The position numbers were made by a program, and so were the translations under genes. The notes under the pieces were generated by a model. It made no database searches, was not told the origin of the DNA, and was given only the letters and a program-made list of their open reading frames with translations. Shown here one piece after another: positions 7,839 to 18,452 of a DNA stretch of 64,000 nt. Where the stretch lies: the NCBI RefSeq assembly GCF_900113705.1, contig NZ_FOQI01000016.1:62001-126000 (forward strand). The letters are read 5' to 3'. The DNA comes from Collimonas sp. OK307 (GTDB taxonomy: Bacteria; Pseudomonadota; Gammaproteobacteria; Burkholderiales; Burkholderiaceae_D). The stretch's first letter is position 1. Every line of letters begins with the position of its first letter.

Positions 7839-8906
7839 ATGCTACGTACCGACGATCTGCGCATACGAGAAATGAAAGAACTAGTTCCACCATCCCATTT
7901 GATTCGCGAATTCGGCTGCTCCGAGAAAGTGGCGGACACTGCCGCTAATTCGCGGATTGCGTTGCATCGCATTTTGCATGGCCAGGATGACCGCCTGATG
8001 GTGGTGATCGGACCGTGCTCGATCCACGATACCAAGGCGGCGATGGAGTATGCGGGCCGTCTGGTGGGCGAGCGCGAACGTTTCAAGGGCGAGCTGGAAA
8101 TCGTGATGCGGGTCTACTTCGAAAAGCCGCGCACCACGGTCGGCTGGAAAGGCTTGATCAACGATCCGTACATGGACAACAGCTTCCGCATCAACGATGG
8201 CCTGCGTATGGCGCGCGAGCTGTTGTTGAATATCAACCAGCTGGGCCTGCCGGCCGGCACTGAATTCCTGGACGTGATCAGCCCGCAATACATCGCCGAC
8301 CTGATCAGCTGGGGTGCAATCGGCGCCCGTACTACCGAATCGCAGGTGCATCGCGAGCTGGCTTCCGGCTTGTCATGCCCGGTCGGTTTCAAGAACGGTA
8401 CCGACGGCAATATCAAGATTGCGGTGGATGCCATCAAGGCCGCTTCGCAGCCGCATCATTTCTTGTCGGTGACCAAGGGCGGGCACTCGGCGATTGTGTC
8501 GACTAACGGCAATGAAGATTGCCATATCATCCTGCGCGGCGGCAAGGCGCCGAACTATGATGCAGCCAGTGTTGAAGCGGCTTGCAAGGATATCGCCAAC
8601 AGCGGTTTGGCATCGCGCCTGATGATCGATGCGTCGCACGCCAACAGCTCGAAGAAACCGGAGAATCAAATCCCGGTATGCGCCGATATCGGCAACCAGA
8701 TCGCCGCTGGCGACGACCGTATCGTGGGCGTCATGGTGGAATCGCACCTGATCGCCGGCCGCCAGGATCTGGTGCCGGGCAAAGAACTGGTGTACGGCCA
8801 ATCGGTCACCGATGGCTGCATCAACTGGGAAGAAAGCGTGGCAGTGCTGGAAGGTTTGGCGGCGGCGGTAAAACAACGCCGTTTGCTCAATAGCAGCCCG
8901 GCCTGA
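7839..8906 (+). CDS. aroG: 3-deoxy-7-phosphoheptulonate (DAHP) synthase, class I, AroG type
   Basis: Condenses phosphoenolpyruvate and erythrose 4-phosphate to DAHP, the first step of aromatic biosynthesis. The 355-aa length and motifs match type I-alpha enzymes: VVIGPCSIHD (about residues 55-65), a K-P-R-T-T-V-G-W-K-G substrate loop, GFKNGTDG, TKGGHSA and DASHANS. ATG 7839 is chosen because CCAGGAG precedes it at the right distance; an upstream in-frame TTG is disregarded. Control is likely by attenuation through the Phe/Tyr leader upstream, in addition to the feedback inhibition usual for the family. AroG versus AroF specificity (Phe or Tyr inhibition) cannot be settled by eye. Confidence 0.95.
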   Translation: MLRTDDLRIREMKELVPPSHLIREFGCSEKVADTAANSRIALHRILHGQDDRLMVVIGPCSIHDTKAAMEYAGRLVGERERFKGELEIVMRVYFEKPRTTVGWKGLINDPYMDNSFRINDGLRMARELLLNINQLGLPAGTEFLDVISPQYIADLISWGAIGARTTESQVHRELASGLSCPVGFKNGTDGNIKIAVDAIKAASQPHHFLSVTKGGHSAIVSTNGNEDCHIILRGGKAPNYDAASVEAACKDIANSGLASRLMIDASHANSSKKPENQIPVCADIGNQIAAGDDRIVGVMVESHLIAGRQDLVPGKELVYGQSVTDGCINWEESVAVLEGLAAAVKQRRLLNSSPA

Positions 8907-8922
8907 GCCGGTAGGTAACACA

Positions 8923-8943
8923 GGGCGGATAGGTTATCCGCCC
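8923..8943. terminator. Hairpin downstream of aroG
   Basis: Perfect 9-bp stem GGGCGGATA / TATCCGCCC with a GGT loop, 16 bp after the aroG stop and between two convergent genes. It lacks a T-tract on either strand, so it may be an mRNA-stabilising 3' hairpin or a weak terminator. Confidence 0.5.
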
Positions 8944-8962
8944 GCTGGTAGATCAAGCGCTG

Positions 8963-9613
8963 TCAAAAGCGCTTGGTCAACACCATCATCTCGCCTTCGC
9001 GCCGCATCTCAGTGCGATTCAGGAACGACATACCCAGTAGTGCGAACGGCAGTCCGGTTTCTTGCACCAGGGCATCGACCTGATTCATTTCAATATCGCC
9101 GATCTTGACGGTGTTCAGTTTCACCCTGTACACCGGCGCCGGGCCGTTGGCGGTGTTTACCATCCCCATCTGCCCCTTCTTGTAGTCAATGCCGAGCCGT
9201 ACTGCATCCGATGCAGGCAGTGCGATCATGGTGGCGCCGGTATCGACCAGCATGGTCATCATGGCGCCGTTGATCTGTCCCTGCGCTACAAAATGACCTT
9301 GCGGATTGACTTTCAGGGTGACGCTGGAAGTAACGCCGGGCGCGCTGCGGCTGACGTATTCGCCGATGCCGATGACCTGGCGCTTGCCTTTGACCTCCAG
9401 AGTAGCGGTGGAGCCGTTGGCTTCCACCAGCTTTACATCATCGGTGACTTTGCTGCCAACCGCAAAAGTTTTCGGCCCGGAGCCGTCAATCGCCAGCACT
9501 GCTTTTCCCGGGAACAGGCCGACTACGCCAATATCGGCAGCTTGTACCGCATAGGAAACACAGGAAATCGAAGCAAGTAAAAACAGGCGGTTGACTAGAG
9601 CAAGCGGGCGCAT
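8963..9613 (-). CDS. Retropepsin-like periplasmic aspartic protease (TIGR02281 clan AA)
   Basis: 216-aa exported protein with an N-terminal signal peptide (about residues 1-25, ending AVQAA). The C-terminal half is a single retroviral-type aspartic protease domain with the catalytic D-T-G at residues 124-126 (MLVDTGATMIALP) and the later GMSFLNR segment. Such proteins act as dimers. Residues 26-90 resemble the N-terminal region that often precedes this domain in beta- and gammaproteobacteria. Role and substrates are unknown. It is a monocistronic minus-strand gene convergent with aroG. Confidence 0.83.
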   Translation of the reverse strand: MRPLALVNRLFLLASISCVSYAVQAADIGVVGLFPGKAVLAIDGSGPKTFAVGSKVTDDVKLVEANGSTATLEVKGKRQVIGIGEYVSRSAPGVTSSVTLKVNPQGHFVAQGQINGAMMTMLVDTGATMIALPASDAVRLGIDYKKGQMGMVNTANGPAPVYRVKLNTVKIGDIEMNQVDALVQETGLPFALLGMSFLNRTEMRREGEMMVLTKRF

Positions 9614-9722
9614 TGTTGTCCGACTTTCCTGGCAAGAGGTTGAGGTAGCGCCGTCGTGCCGATATCTTGGTCAGCTGGCAACAGCAGGTGGATGATAACC
9701 CTATAAGTTGCCAAGCTACAAT

Positions 9723-10208
9723 TTAGTCGCGGAAATTATTGAATTCCAGTGGCAAATCGGCTACTTCCTTGCGCAACATTGCCATGGCTGCCTGCAAATC
9801 GTCGCGCTTGGCGCCGGTGATGCGAACGGCGTCGCCCTGGATGCTGGCCTGGACCTTCATCTTGCTATCTTTGACGATGCGGACGATCTTCTTGGCAGCT
9901 TCGGATTCGATGCCGTTCTTGATCTTGATCACTTGCTTGACCTTGTCGCCACCGATTTTTTCGATCTTGCCGATGTCGAGGAAACGCACGTCGACGTTAC
10001 GCTTGACCAGTTTCGAGGTCAAAACGTCGCGGACCTGGGCCAGTTGGAATTCAGAGTCGGCATAGGCAGTCAGGTCGCGTTCTTTCAGCTCGATGCGGGC
10101 GTCGCTGCCCTTGAAGTCGAAGCGGGTCGAGATTTCCTTGTTGGCTTGATCGTTGGCATTTTTTACTTCGACCAGATTGGCTTCCGATACGGTATCGAAT
10201 GATGGCAT
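9723..10208 (-). CDS. yajQ: YajQ family nucleotide-binding protein
   Basis: 161-aa member of the UPF0234/YajQ family, conserved from MPSFD at the N terminus to FNNFRD at the C terminus. YajQ proteins bind nucleotides, including cyclic di-GMP in Xanthomonas, where they act with a LysR regulator. Characteristic blocks [11 protein letters not shown] and [16 protein letters not shown] are present. It is transcribed away from murB. Confidence 0.95.
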   Translation of the reverse strand: MPSFDTVSEANLVEVKNANDQANKEISTRFDFKGSDARIELKERDLTAYADSEFQLAQVRDVLTSKLVKRNVDVRFLDIGKIEKIGGDKVKQVIKIKNGIESEAAKKIVRIVKDSKMKVQASIQGDAVRITGAKRDDLQAAMAMLRKEVADLPLEFNNFRD

Positions 10209-10386
10209 GGTGATATTCCTTCAGTATGTTCAAACAAAGCCGGCGGGCTCAATAAGTGGCGCCGCCGTCGAGCTATGCGCATTTTAACGGACAAGAAACC
10301 CGAGATGTCGGTCTGACGGGTCTATTTCTTATATGGCAGCTTATCATTCAGCACCCGGGTTAGCGGCTGATCTTGACTGCTTACGC

Positions 10387-10409
10387 TTATAATCCCAATT
10401 TATAATCCC
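10387..10409 (+). promoter_or_regulatory. Duplicated -10-like box just upstream of murB
   Basis: The decamer TTATAATCCC occurs twice (10387 and 10400), each containing a perfect TATAAT. The second box ends 9 bp before the murB ATG, and no Shine-Dalgarno sequence lies between. If it is used, transcription would start within a few bases of the ATG, giving a leaderless or near-leaderless mRNA. A TTGACT element lies at 10373 but its spacing to either box (9 or 22 bp) is unsuitable. Confidence 0.5.
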
Positions 10410-10415
10410 GATGCT

Positions 10416-11447
10416 ATGACTATCTCCAAGCTTCCGTATCAATTCGATTTCTCGTTGCGCCAGCATAATACCTTTGGTATCGATGCCAGCGCACACGCCT
10501 ATCTGCGGGTCACTTCGCTGGAAATGCTGCAGGTTCTCAGGTCGGATCCTGACGCCGCCCGTTTGCAGCGGCTGGTGCTGGGTGGTGGCAGCAATCTGGT
10601 CCTGACTCAGGATTTTCCGGGACTGGTGTTGCATATGTGTAATCGCGGACGGGAAATTGTCGGCGCAGACGATGATGCCGTCTATGTACGGGCAGCAGCC
10701 GGCGAAAACTGGCATGAGCTGGTGTTATGGACATTGGAGCAAGGGTTGGCCGGGCTGGAGAACCTGTCCCTGATTCCCGGTAATGTCGGCGCTGCGCCGA
10801 TCCAGAACATAGGCGCCTATGGCATCGAGCTGCAAGAGCGCTTCCACGCGCTGACTGCAATCGATATGGAGAGCGGTGAAATCCTGACCCTCGATCGTAG
10901 CGCCTGTACCTTCGACTATCGCGACAGCGTGTTCAAGCACCGCTTGCGCGACAGGGCAGTGGTGCTTGATGTCACCTTCGCCTTACCGAAGCGCTGGCAG
11001 CCTGCTTTACGTTATGCCGATGTGGCGCAAGAACTGGAAGCGCGCAAATTGCTGCAGCCCACCGCGCGCGATATCAGCGATGCGGTGATTGCGATCCGTA
11101 CCCGCAAGCTGCCTGATCCCTTATTGATCGGCAACGCCGGCAGTTTTTTTAAAAATCCTATAGTGACGGCTGCACAACGGAATGCACTGCTGGAACAACA
11201 TCCGCAATTGGTGAATTACCTGCAGCCGAACGGCAGTTACAAACTGGCTGCCGGCTGGCTGATAGATCAGTGCGGCTGGAAGGGGAAAAACCTGGGGGCA
11301 GCGGGTGTTTATGAAAAACAGGCGCTGGTGCTGGTGAACCGCGGTGGTGCTAGCGGCCAGGATGTGGTGCGCCTGGCGCAAGCAGTGCAGGCTGATGTGA
11401 TGGTCAAATTTGGCGTAACGCTGGAGCCGGAACCGATCTTTATTTGA
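10416..11447 (+). CDS. murB: UDP-N-acetylenolpyruvoylglucosamine reductase
   Basis: FAD enzyme that reduces UDP-GlcNAc-enolpyruvate to UDP-MurNAc in peptidoglycan synthesis (343 aa, type I as in E. coli). Visible motifs are the N-terminal NTFGI, the FAD-binding [31 protein letters not shown], the catalytic-region NAGSFFKNP and C-terminal EPIFI. It is divergent from yajQ and ends at a strong terminator. There is no recognisable ribosome-binding site. Confidence 0.96.
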   Translation: MTISKLPYQFDFSLRQHNTFGIDASAHAYLRVTSLEMLQVLRSDPDAARLQRLVLGGGSNLVLTQDFPGLVLHMCNRGREIVGADDDAVYVRAAAGENWHELVLWTLEQGLAGLENLSLIPGNVGAAPIQNIGAYGIELQERFHALTAIDMESGEILTLDRSACTFDYRDSVFKHRLRDRAVVLDVTFALPKRWQPALRYADVAQELEARKLLQPTARDISDAVIAIRTRKLPDPLLIGNAGSFFKNPIVTAAQRNALLEQHPQLVNYLQPNGSYKLAAGWLIDQCGWKGKNLGAAGVYEKQALVLVNRGGASGQDVVRLAQAVQADVMVKFGVTLEPEPIFI

Positions 11448-11548
11448 CGGCGCAAGCGAGTTGCATCTCAATGTGTCATTATTAGGTCACATAACGGCAC
11501 TAAACTCCGTTATGTCTCATATCCAACACTCCCTAAAGTAATGGATTT

Positions 11549-11585
11549 CGCCCGTCATGCAACTGCATCACGGGCGTTTTTTTTT
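11549..11585 (+). terminator. Rho-independent terminator of murB
   Basis: Stem CGCCCGT / ACGGGCG encloses a loop that can itself pair (ATGCA/TGCAT), followed by nine T residues. It lies between convergent murB and ppnP. Confidence 0.88.
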
Positions 11586-11600
11586 GCGCTTTTTTACGTT

Positions 11601-11915
11601 TTAGGCGTAATGGCAAACGTAGTTCACGGTTTCCAGCGTCTCAATATCGAAACTTGAGTTTGCCGGGATTTCAAAGCGCTCGCCGCCGCTGTACCGGACC
11701 CAGGCTTGCTGGTCTTTCTGGCGCACACGGCAGACGCCGCTGGTAATTTCCATTATTTCTGCAACGCCGGTACCGAAGTTCAGCGATGAAGGCAAGATGA
11801 CGCCCAGCGTCTTCTTGCTGCCATCCGCAAAAACGACGGTATGGGAAACACATTTGCCGTCGAAATAGACATTGCCTTGCTTGAGGACAGTGACATTGTC
11901 GAATTGTGTAGTCAT
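11601..11915 (-). CDS. ppnP: Pyrimidine/purine nucleoside phosphorylase PpnP
   Basis: 104-aa single-cupin protein of the DUF1255/YaiE family. E. coli PpnP phosphorolyses many ribonucleosides to base plus ribose 1-phosphate. Length and motifs ([39 protein letters not shown], ending CHYA) agree. It lies 38 bp after argG on the same strand and may be read from the argG transcript. Confidence 0.94.
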   Translation of the reverse strand: MTTQFDNVTVLKQGNVYFDGKCVSHTVVFADGSKKTLGVILPSSLNFGTGVAEIMEITSGVCRVRQKDQQAWVRYSGGERFEIPANSSFDIETLETVNYVCHYA

Positions 11916-11953
11916 GTTGAGTTCTTTTTGAGTTTTTTCAGTTTGTGTGGATT

Positions 11954-13348
<1,395 letters not shown>

Positions 13349-14263
13349 CTATTCGACTTTTCCGAGCACCAGATATTCGAGCAAAGCTTTTTGCACATGC
13401 AAACGGTTTTCAGCTTCGTCCCAGACCACCGATTGCGGGCCGTCGATCACTTCGGCCGAAACTTCTTCGCCGCGATGCGCCGGCAGGCAGTGCATGAACA
13501 AGGCATCCGGCTGGGCGCGCTGCATCTTGGCCTGGTCGACGATCCAGCCGTCGAAAGCTTTCAGGCGCGCTGCGTTTTCGTCTTCATAACCCATGCTGGT
13601 CCAGACATCGGTAGTGACCAGGTCAACGCCTTCGCAGGCATCGGACGGGTTGGCGAAAAACGTGTAGCGCTGGTTGTCGGCGGCTACTTGCGCCGGGTCG
13701 ATATCGTAGCCCTTCGGGGTCGAGACATTGACGTGGAAACCGAATACCTGCGCCGCTTGCAGCCACGAATACAACATGTTGTTGGCGTCGCCGATCCAGG
13801 CCACCGTCTTGCCTGCAATGGAGCCGCGATGCTCGATGTAGGTGAACACATCGGCCAGAACCTGGCAAGGATGCTGCTCATTGGTCAGGCCGTTGATCAC
13901 CGGCACCCGCGAATGGGCGGCGAAGCGCTCGATGATGTCCTGGCCGAAAGTACGGATCATGATGACGTCGCACATGCGCGACATTACCTGCGCCGCATCT
14001 TCCACCGGCTCGCCGCGGCCCAGCTGGCTGTCGCGCGTGTTCAGGTAGATGGCGGCGCCGCCGAGCTGATGCATGCCGGCTTCGAACGACAGGCGGGTGC
14101 GGGTCGAGTTTTTCTCGAACACCATCACCAGCGTGCGGTCGAGCAGCGTGTAGTGCGGTTCGTAATTCTTGAATTTGCGTTTGATCAGACGGCTACGTTC
14201 AATCACGTACTCGTATTCGTCCAGCGAAAAATCAGAAAACTGCAGGTAATGTTTGATTGCCAT
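13349..14263 (-). CDS. argF: Ornithine carbamoyltransferase
   Basis: 304-aa anabolic enzyme making citrulline from ornithine and carbamoyl phosphate. Carbamoyl-phosphate motif STRTR (in EKNSTRTRLSFE), HPCQ, and the ornithine-binding HCLPAHRG block are all present. It is upstream of argG in the same direction. A GC-rich hairpin lies in its 5' leader next to the start codon. Confidence 0.96.
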   Translation of the reverse strand: MAIKHYLQFSDFSLDEYEYVIERSRLIKRKFKNYEPHYTLLDRTLVMVFEKNSTRTRLSFEAGMHQLGGAAIYLNTRDSQLGRGEPVEDAAQVMSRMCDVIMIRTFGQDIIERFAAHSRVPVINGLTNEQHPCQVLADVFTYIEHRGSIAGKTVAWIGDANNMLYSWLQAAQVFGFHVNVSTPKGYDIDPAQVAADNQRYTFFANPSDACEGVDLVTTDVWTSMGYEDENAARLKAFDGWIVDQAKMQRAQPDALFMHCLPAHRGEEVSAEVIDGPQSVVWDEAENRLHVQKALLEYLVLGKVE

Positions 14264-14268
14264 AAATG

Positions 14269-14299
14269 AAAACGGCGGCCGCTGTGGCGACTGCCGCCG
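14269..14299 (-). terminator. Weak terminator-like hairpin in the argF leader
   Basis: Reading the minus strand, CGGCGGC...GCCGCCG forms a 7-bp GC stem with a 13-nt loop, followed by TTTTC and then the argF ATG about 6 bases on. It could terminate transcription from rsgA or regulate argF. The T-run is short. Confidence 0.4.
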
Positions 14300-14473
14300 A
14301 TAGTTGGAATTCCATTTTTAAAACAACTGCTCAATTGCGGCATTATTTGCTGTAATAGCTGCTGCACTGCCCACTTCCCGACTACCTGAGATTGGCTTAG
14401 AAATGAAATAAGTGCTTCAATTATAAGGGATTTCAGTAGAAAAGATACCCGTCGAAAGTGGCTGTTTTGGCAA

Positions 14474-15442
14474 TTAATACAGCTTTTGCGACGATTCATG
14501 CAACAACTGCACATACAACTGATGCCGCATCGGCGATATTTTGTTTTCCTTGACTGCTTCCAGCACGGCGCAGCTCGGTTCGGTCAGATGATGGCAGTTG
14601 TAAAACTTGCATTTGCCAAGGTAGGGCGAGAATTCGGTGAAGGCGCGTTCCAGCATGCCTTCGCTCAACTGGTACAGGCCGAATTCCTGGAATCCCGGCG
14701 AATCGATGATGTTGGCCGGATTGCCGCCCAGGCTGGTGTCAGCCACATCCATTTCATACAAGCGGGTGAAGGTAGTGGTGTGCTTGCCGGTATCGAGAGC
14801 GGCGGAAATTTCGCGCACGGCGATATCGGCGCCAGGCATGATCAGGTTGATCAGCGACGATTTTCCCATGCCAGACTGGCCGATCAAGATGGTCGACTGG
14901 CCTGCCAGCAAGGGCGCCAGCGTGGCGCAGGTTTGTTCTGGAAATGCGCGTGCCGACACTTCATGCACCGGGTAGCCGAGGTCGGCATACAGTTGCAGCC
15001 GTTGCCGTGTCTTGGCCAGAGATTCGACGATATCGGTCTTGTTCAGCACGATATGCGCGGTGACGTCGGCGGCTTCAGCTGCTACCAGCGCGCGGGAAAT
15101 CAGATCGTCGGCAAAACCCGGTTCGGTGGCCACCACGATGAACAGCTGGGTGACGTTGGCGGCCAGCAGCTTGGACTTATATTGGTCGGAGCGATACAGC
15201 AGGCTGTGGCGCTCATCGATGGCTTCGATCACGCCCTGGTTGGGGGAAGTCAATTTCAACTGAACCCGGTCGCCCACGGCGACATCGCTTTTCTTGCCGC
15301 GCGTGACGCATTGCAATTTAAGCGATTCTTCACCAATTTTCCCTTGCACCAGATAGTGCCGGCCGTGGGCGGCAATCACCAGGCCGCTGCCAGCCTGGTT
15401 GCTGTGCTGTTTGTGATTGCTTTGCTTGCTGTGATCAACCAT
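14474..15442 (-). CDS. rsgA: Ribosome small-subunit-dependent GTPase A
   Basis: 322-aa circularly permuted GTPase aiding 30S maturation. G4 (NKTD) precedes G1 (GQSGMGKSS) and G3 (DSPGF), the order diagnostic of RsgA. An N-terminal OB fold and a C-terminal zinc finger (CKFYNCHHLTEPSC) are present. The stop of the upstream M48 protease gene overlaps its start by 8 bp, so the two are translationally coupled. Confidence 0.96.
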   Translation of the reverse strand: MVDHSKQSNHKQHSNQAGSGLVIAAHGRHYLVQGKIGEESLKLQCVTRGKKSDVAVGDRVQLKLTSPNQGVIEAIDERHSLLYRSDQYKSKLLAANVTQLFIVVATEPGFADDLISRALVAAEAADVTAHIVLNKTDIVESLAKTRQRLQLYADLGYPVHEVSARAFPEQTCATLAPLLAGQSTILIGQSGMGKSSLINLIMPGADIAVREISAALDTGKHTTTFTRLYEMDVADTSLGGNPANIIDSPGFQEFGLYQLSEGMLERAFTEFSPYLGKCKFYNCHHLTEPSCAVLEAVKENKISPMRHQLYVQLLHESSQKLY

Positions 15443-16742
15443 GTGCGGCCATCGGCTTATTGCTCAACTTGTCTGATAATTTATCCGTCAATTTTTTGAT
15501 GCGTACCGAGGCAGGCGGGTGTGAATCGTAGAACGCGGAGTGCAGGGGATCCGGCGTCAACGTCGAGGCATTGTCTTCATACAGCTTGACCAGCGCCGCC
15601 ACCAGATCGTTGGCATCAGTATGCCGGGCGGCGAATGCGTCGGCTTCGAATTCGTGTTTGCGCGAGCTGATCGACGACAGCGGTGACAGCAGAAAGGTAA
15701 AGATCGGCAGCGCCAGCATGAACAGGATCAGCGCCATGGCGTCGTTGTTGCTGAGGTCCGCCAGCAGCAGCGGATTGACGCCGAGGCCGGTGTAGAACCA
15801 GAGTTGCTGCTTCAGGTAGCCGAGCAATGCCAGGAAAGCCAGCGAAATCGCGAACATCACGACAATGCGTTTGGTAATGTGCTTGAGCTTGAAGTGGCCC
15901 AGCTCATGCGCCAGCACCGCTTCGATTTCATGCGGCGCCAGGCGCGCCAGCAGGGTGTCGAAAAACACAATCCGCTTGCCGGCGCCGAAGCCGGAGAAAT
16001 AGGCGTTGCCGTGGGCGCTGCGCTTGGAGCCGTCCATCACGAACAAGCCCTTGGAAGCGAAGCCGACCCGTTTCATCAAGCCTTCGATGCGGTCACGCAA
16101 GCCGTCGTCGTTGAGCGGCGTGAATTTATTGAACAGCGGCGCAATTACGGTAGGGTAGAGCACCAGCATCAACAGCTGGAAAGCGCTGAATACCAGCCAG
16201 GCGTAAAACCACCAGAGATCGCCCGATTTTGCCATCAATTGCAACACTACCCAGATCAGCGGCAAGCCGATGGCGGCGCCGATCAAGGTGTTTTTCAGCA
16301 TGTCGGTAAAGAATAGCCGGACTGTCATCTTGTTGAAGCCGAAACGAGCTTCCAGTACAAATTGCTTGTAATAGTCCAATGGCAAGTCGATCAAGCCGGA
16401 AATCGCGCCGAACGCTACCAGCAAGCCCAGTTGATAGACCATACCGGGGCCGGCCCAGTTGAATATGATGTTGGAAAGCAACTGTAAACCGCCCAATAGC
16501 GTGAAGCCTATCAGGACGGCGGCACTCACCAGCATCGAAAACAGGCCGAATTTGGTCTTGGCGACGGTGTAGTCGGCAGCGCGCTGGTGCGCAGTGAGGG
16601 GAATCTTTTCGGCGAATTCGGCCGGTACGGCGCTACGGTGGGCAAGTACGTGGCGAATTTGGCGCGAACTCAGCCAGAAGCGCACCACTAGGGTGATCGC
16701 CAGGAAAGTTACAAACAAAACTGAAAATGCAAATGAAGACAT
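15435..16742 (-). CDS. M48 family (Ste24-like) membrane metalloprotease
   Basis: 435-aa integral-membrane zinc protease resembling CAAX prenyl protease 1. The HExxH motif is at residues 279-283 (AHELGHFKLKH), followed by a Glu-containing helix (SRKHEFEADAFA) that supplies the third zinc ligand. About seven hydrophobic segments surround it. ATG 16742 is preferred to an upstream start because AGGGA precedes it and the protein then opens directly into the first TM helix. Bacterial relatives have no prenylation substrates; roles in membrane-protein quality control are suspected. It is coupled to rsgA. Confidence 0.9.
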   Translation of the reverse strand: MSSFAFSVLFVTFLAITLVVRFWLSSRQIRHVLAHRSAVPAEFAEKIPLTAHQRAADYTVAKTKFGLFSMLVSAAVLIGFTLLGGLQLLSNIIFNWAGPGMVYQLGLLVAFGAISGLIDLPLDYYKQFVLEARFGFNKMTVRLFFTDMLKNTLIGAAIGLPLIWVVLQLMAKSGDLWWFYAWLVFSAFQLLMLVLYPTVIAPLFNKFTPLNDDGLRDRIEGLMKRVGFASKGLFVMDGSKRSAHGNAYFSGFGAGKRIVFFDTLLARLAPHEIEAVLAHELGHFKLKHITKRIVVMFAISLAFLALLGYLKQQLWFYTGLGVNPLLLADLSNNDAMALILFMLALPIFTFLLSPLSSISSRKHEFEADAFAARHTDANDLVAALVKLYEDNASTLTPDPLHSAFYDSHPPASVRIKKLTDKLSDKLSNKPMAAHG

Positions 16743-16884
16743 GCGGTCCCTATGTGAGAAAATAGTAGCTATTGCCGGTTTCAGGCTAAATGCAATGAAA
16801 TCGCTGATCTTTCCAGGCCTACCCAAACACCGGCTATGCTGTCGGAGCTGAGTATGTCTTAGCTAAACTACCAAGAGAACAATT

Positions 16885-17490
16885 ATGTCACAAGCCGACG
16901 ATATATCCGCTACACCTGAAGCACCGCCAGTTCCTGCGGCGCCGGTGCGGCCCAACGAATTTAACCTGATCTGGGTCGATATGGAGATGACCGGACTCAA
17001 TCCGGATACCGATCGCATCATTGAAGTGGCGGTTGTGGTGACCGATCCACAATTGAATATCCTGGCTGAAGGACCGGTGTTTGCGATTCATCAGGCCGAC
17101 GAGATCATGGATGGCATGGATGCCTGGAACAAGGGCACTCATGGTCGTTCGGGCCTGATCGAAAAGGTGAAAGCCTCGACCGTGACGGAAAATGAAGCCG
17201 AACTGGCTCTGATCGAATTCCTGAAGAAATACGTGCCGAACGGCAAGTCACCCATGTGTGGCAACACGATTTGCCAGGATCGCCGCTTCATGGCGCGCGG
17301 GATGCCCAAGCTGGAAGCGTTTTTCCACTACCGCAACCTGGATGTATCTACCCTGAAAGAATTGTGCCGCCGCTGGAAGCCGGAACTGGCTAGCGGCTTC
17401 AAGAAACATCAAAAGCATACCGCGCTGGCGGATATCATTGAATCGATTGAAGAGCTGCGCTACTACCGCGAGCATTTCATCAAGGAATAA
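16885..17490 (+). CDS. orn: Oligoribonuclease
   Basis: 201-aa DEDDh 3'-5' exonuclease that degrades di- to pentanucleotides, including pGpG from c-di-GMP turnover. Motifs: WVDMEMTGL (catalytic D and E), [10 protein letters not shown] and KHTALADI (His and last Asp). It has an N-terminal extension of about 25 residues rich in Pro and Ala compared with E. coli Orn (181 aa). It is divergent from the M48 gene and followed directly by a terminator. Confidence 0.96.
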   Translation: MSQADDISATPEAPPVPAAPVRPNEFNLIWVDMEMTGLNPDTDRIIEVAVVVTDPQLNILAEGPVFAIHQADEIMDGMDAWNKGTHGRSGLIEKVKASTVTENEAELALIEFLKKYVPNGKSPMCGNTICQDRRFMARGMPKLEAFFHYRNLDVSTLKELCRRWKPELASGFKKHQKHTALADIIESIEELRYYREHFIKE

Positions 17491-17508
17491 CGCGGCATCA
17501 AGGTGACC

Positions 17509-17540
17509 AGGTGGATGCGCTTGGCGCCATCCACCTTTTT
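17509..17540 (+). terminator. Rho-independent terminator of orn
   Basis: Stem AGGTGGATG / CATCCACCT, extended by CGC/GCG inside, followed by TTTTT; it lies 19 bp after the orn stop and just before the convergent UPF0149 gene. Confidence 0.85.
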
Positions 17541-17546
17541 CCGTGT

Positions 17547-18245
17547 TTAGTCTTCGCTTGAGTCGATACCGCAACATTTCTTGTATTTCTTGCCGCTGCC
17601 GCAGACGCACTCGTCATTGCGGCCGACTTTCGGTTTGTCGCGCTGGATGGTGGTAACCGCCGACTTGCGGTGCGGCAGCCAGTAGCGGTAGATTTCCGGA
17701 ATCGCCGCTTCTACTTCCACTGCCAGTTTGTGACGTTGCACCGGATCTTCGCGCAACGCCATTTCCTCTTCTTCCAGTTCTTCCGCGCCCAGCAAGTAGA
17801 TAGGCCGCACTACCGTCGCCAGGTTGGAGTGCCAGATCGGTTCCCAGGCTTTGGCGCGCAGGTTGATGCCTTCCCAGAAACCCCAGGTCCACGCTTCGCC
17901 GTCGAGCAGGTTCTTACCTTCGTGCTCATGTTCGCAAAACAGCGGTTCGTATTCTTTCGGCGCCACTTCCAGCGTGACCGCGATTTCATTCATATAGCGC
18001 GCAATCAGGCCGACGATCTTTTCGTATTCCTTGTCGGATTTGAATTTCGGCGCGTCTTTCATCGACGGTCCCCACACGTGCGGCAGCCATTCGCCCAGCA
18101 AAACCTGCTCCGGGCCGATTACCAGCGCCGTCAGATAGCCGTGCAGGGTATCCATGGTCATGCTGTCTTCAGCGCAACGATCGGACAATAAGAAATCGTC
18201 CAGTTCGTCAAATTCTTTGTCTGAGAGGGGTTCGTCAAGGTTCAT
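17547..18245 (-). CDS. UPF0149/YecA-family protein with C-terminal SEC-C zinc motif
   Basis: 232-aa protein with an N-terminal UPF0149 (YecA/YgfB-like) helical domain and, at the extreme C terminus, the SEC-C metal-binding motif [18 protein letters not shown] tails occur on SecA and on several ribosome- or SecA-interacting proteins. Function is unknown. It is monocistronic on the minus strand. The 207 bp between it and the downstream ligase gene show no clear element. Confidence 0.88.
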   Translation of the reverse strand: MNLDEPLSDKEFDELDDFLLSDRCAEDSMTMDTLHGYLTALVIGPEQVLLGEWLPHVWGPSMKDAPKFKSDKEYEKIVGLIARYMNEIAVTLEVAPKEYEPLFCEHEHEGKNLLDGEAWTWGFWEGINLRAKAWEPIWHSNLATVVRPIYLLGAEELEEEEMALREDPVQRHKLAVEVEAAIPEIYRYWLPHRKSAVTTIQRDKPKVGRNDECVCGSGKKYKKCCGIDSSED

Positions 18246-18452
18246 GGAGATGGCCGCTTAAATTTACGAGGGAAATGAGGATACGGATTTTACGATTGAA
18301 ATGCGCTCAAGCTGCAAAATATTCGAGATGCTTGTCCGTGGGCAATCATTTGTCCTGTGAAAGTCTACATGAAGGTGCGGCAAAATGCCGCTATAGCCAT
18401 TGACTGGCTCTTAACAAACCAGATTGAATGATCTTATATCAAATCAAAGCAC

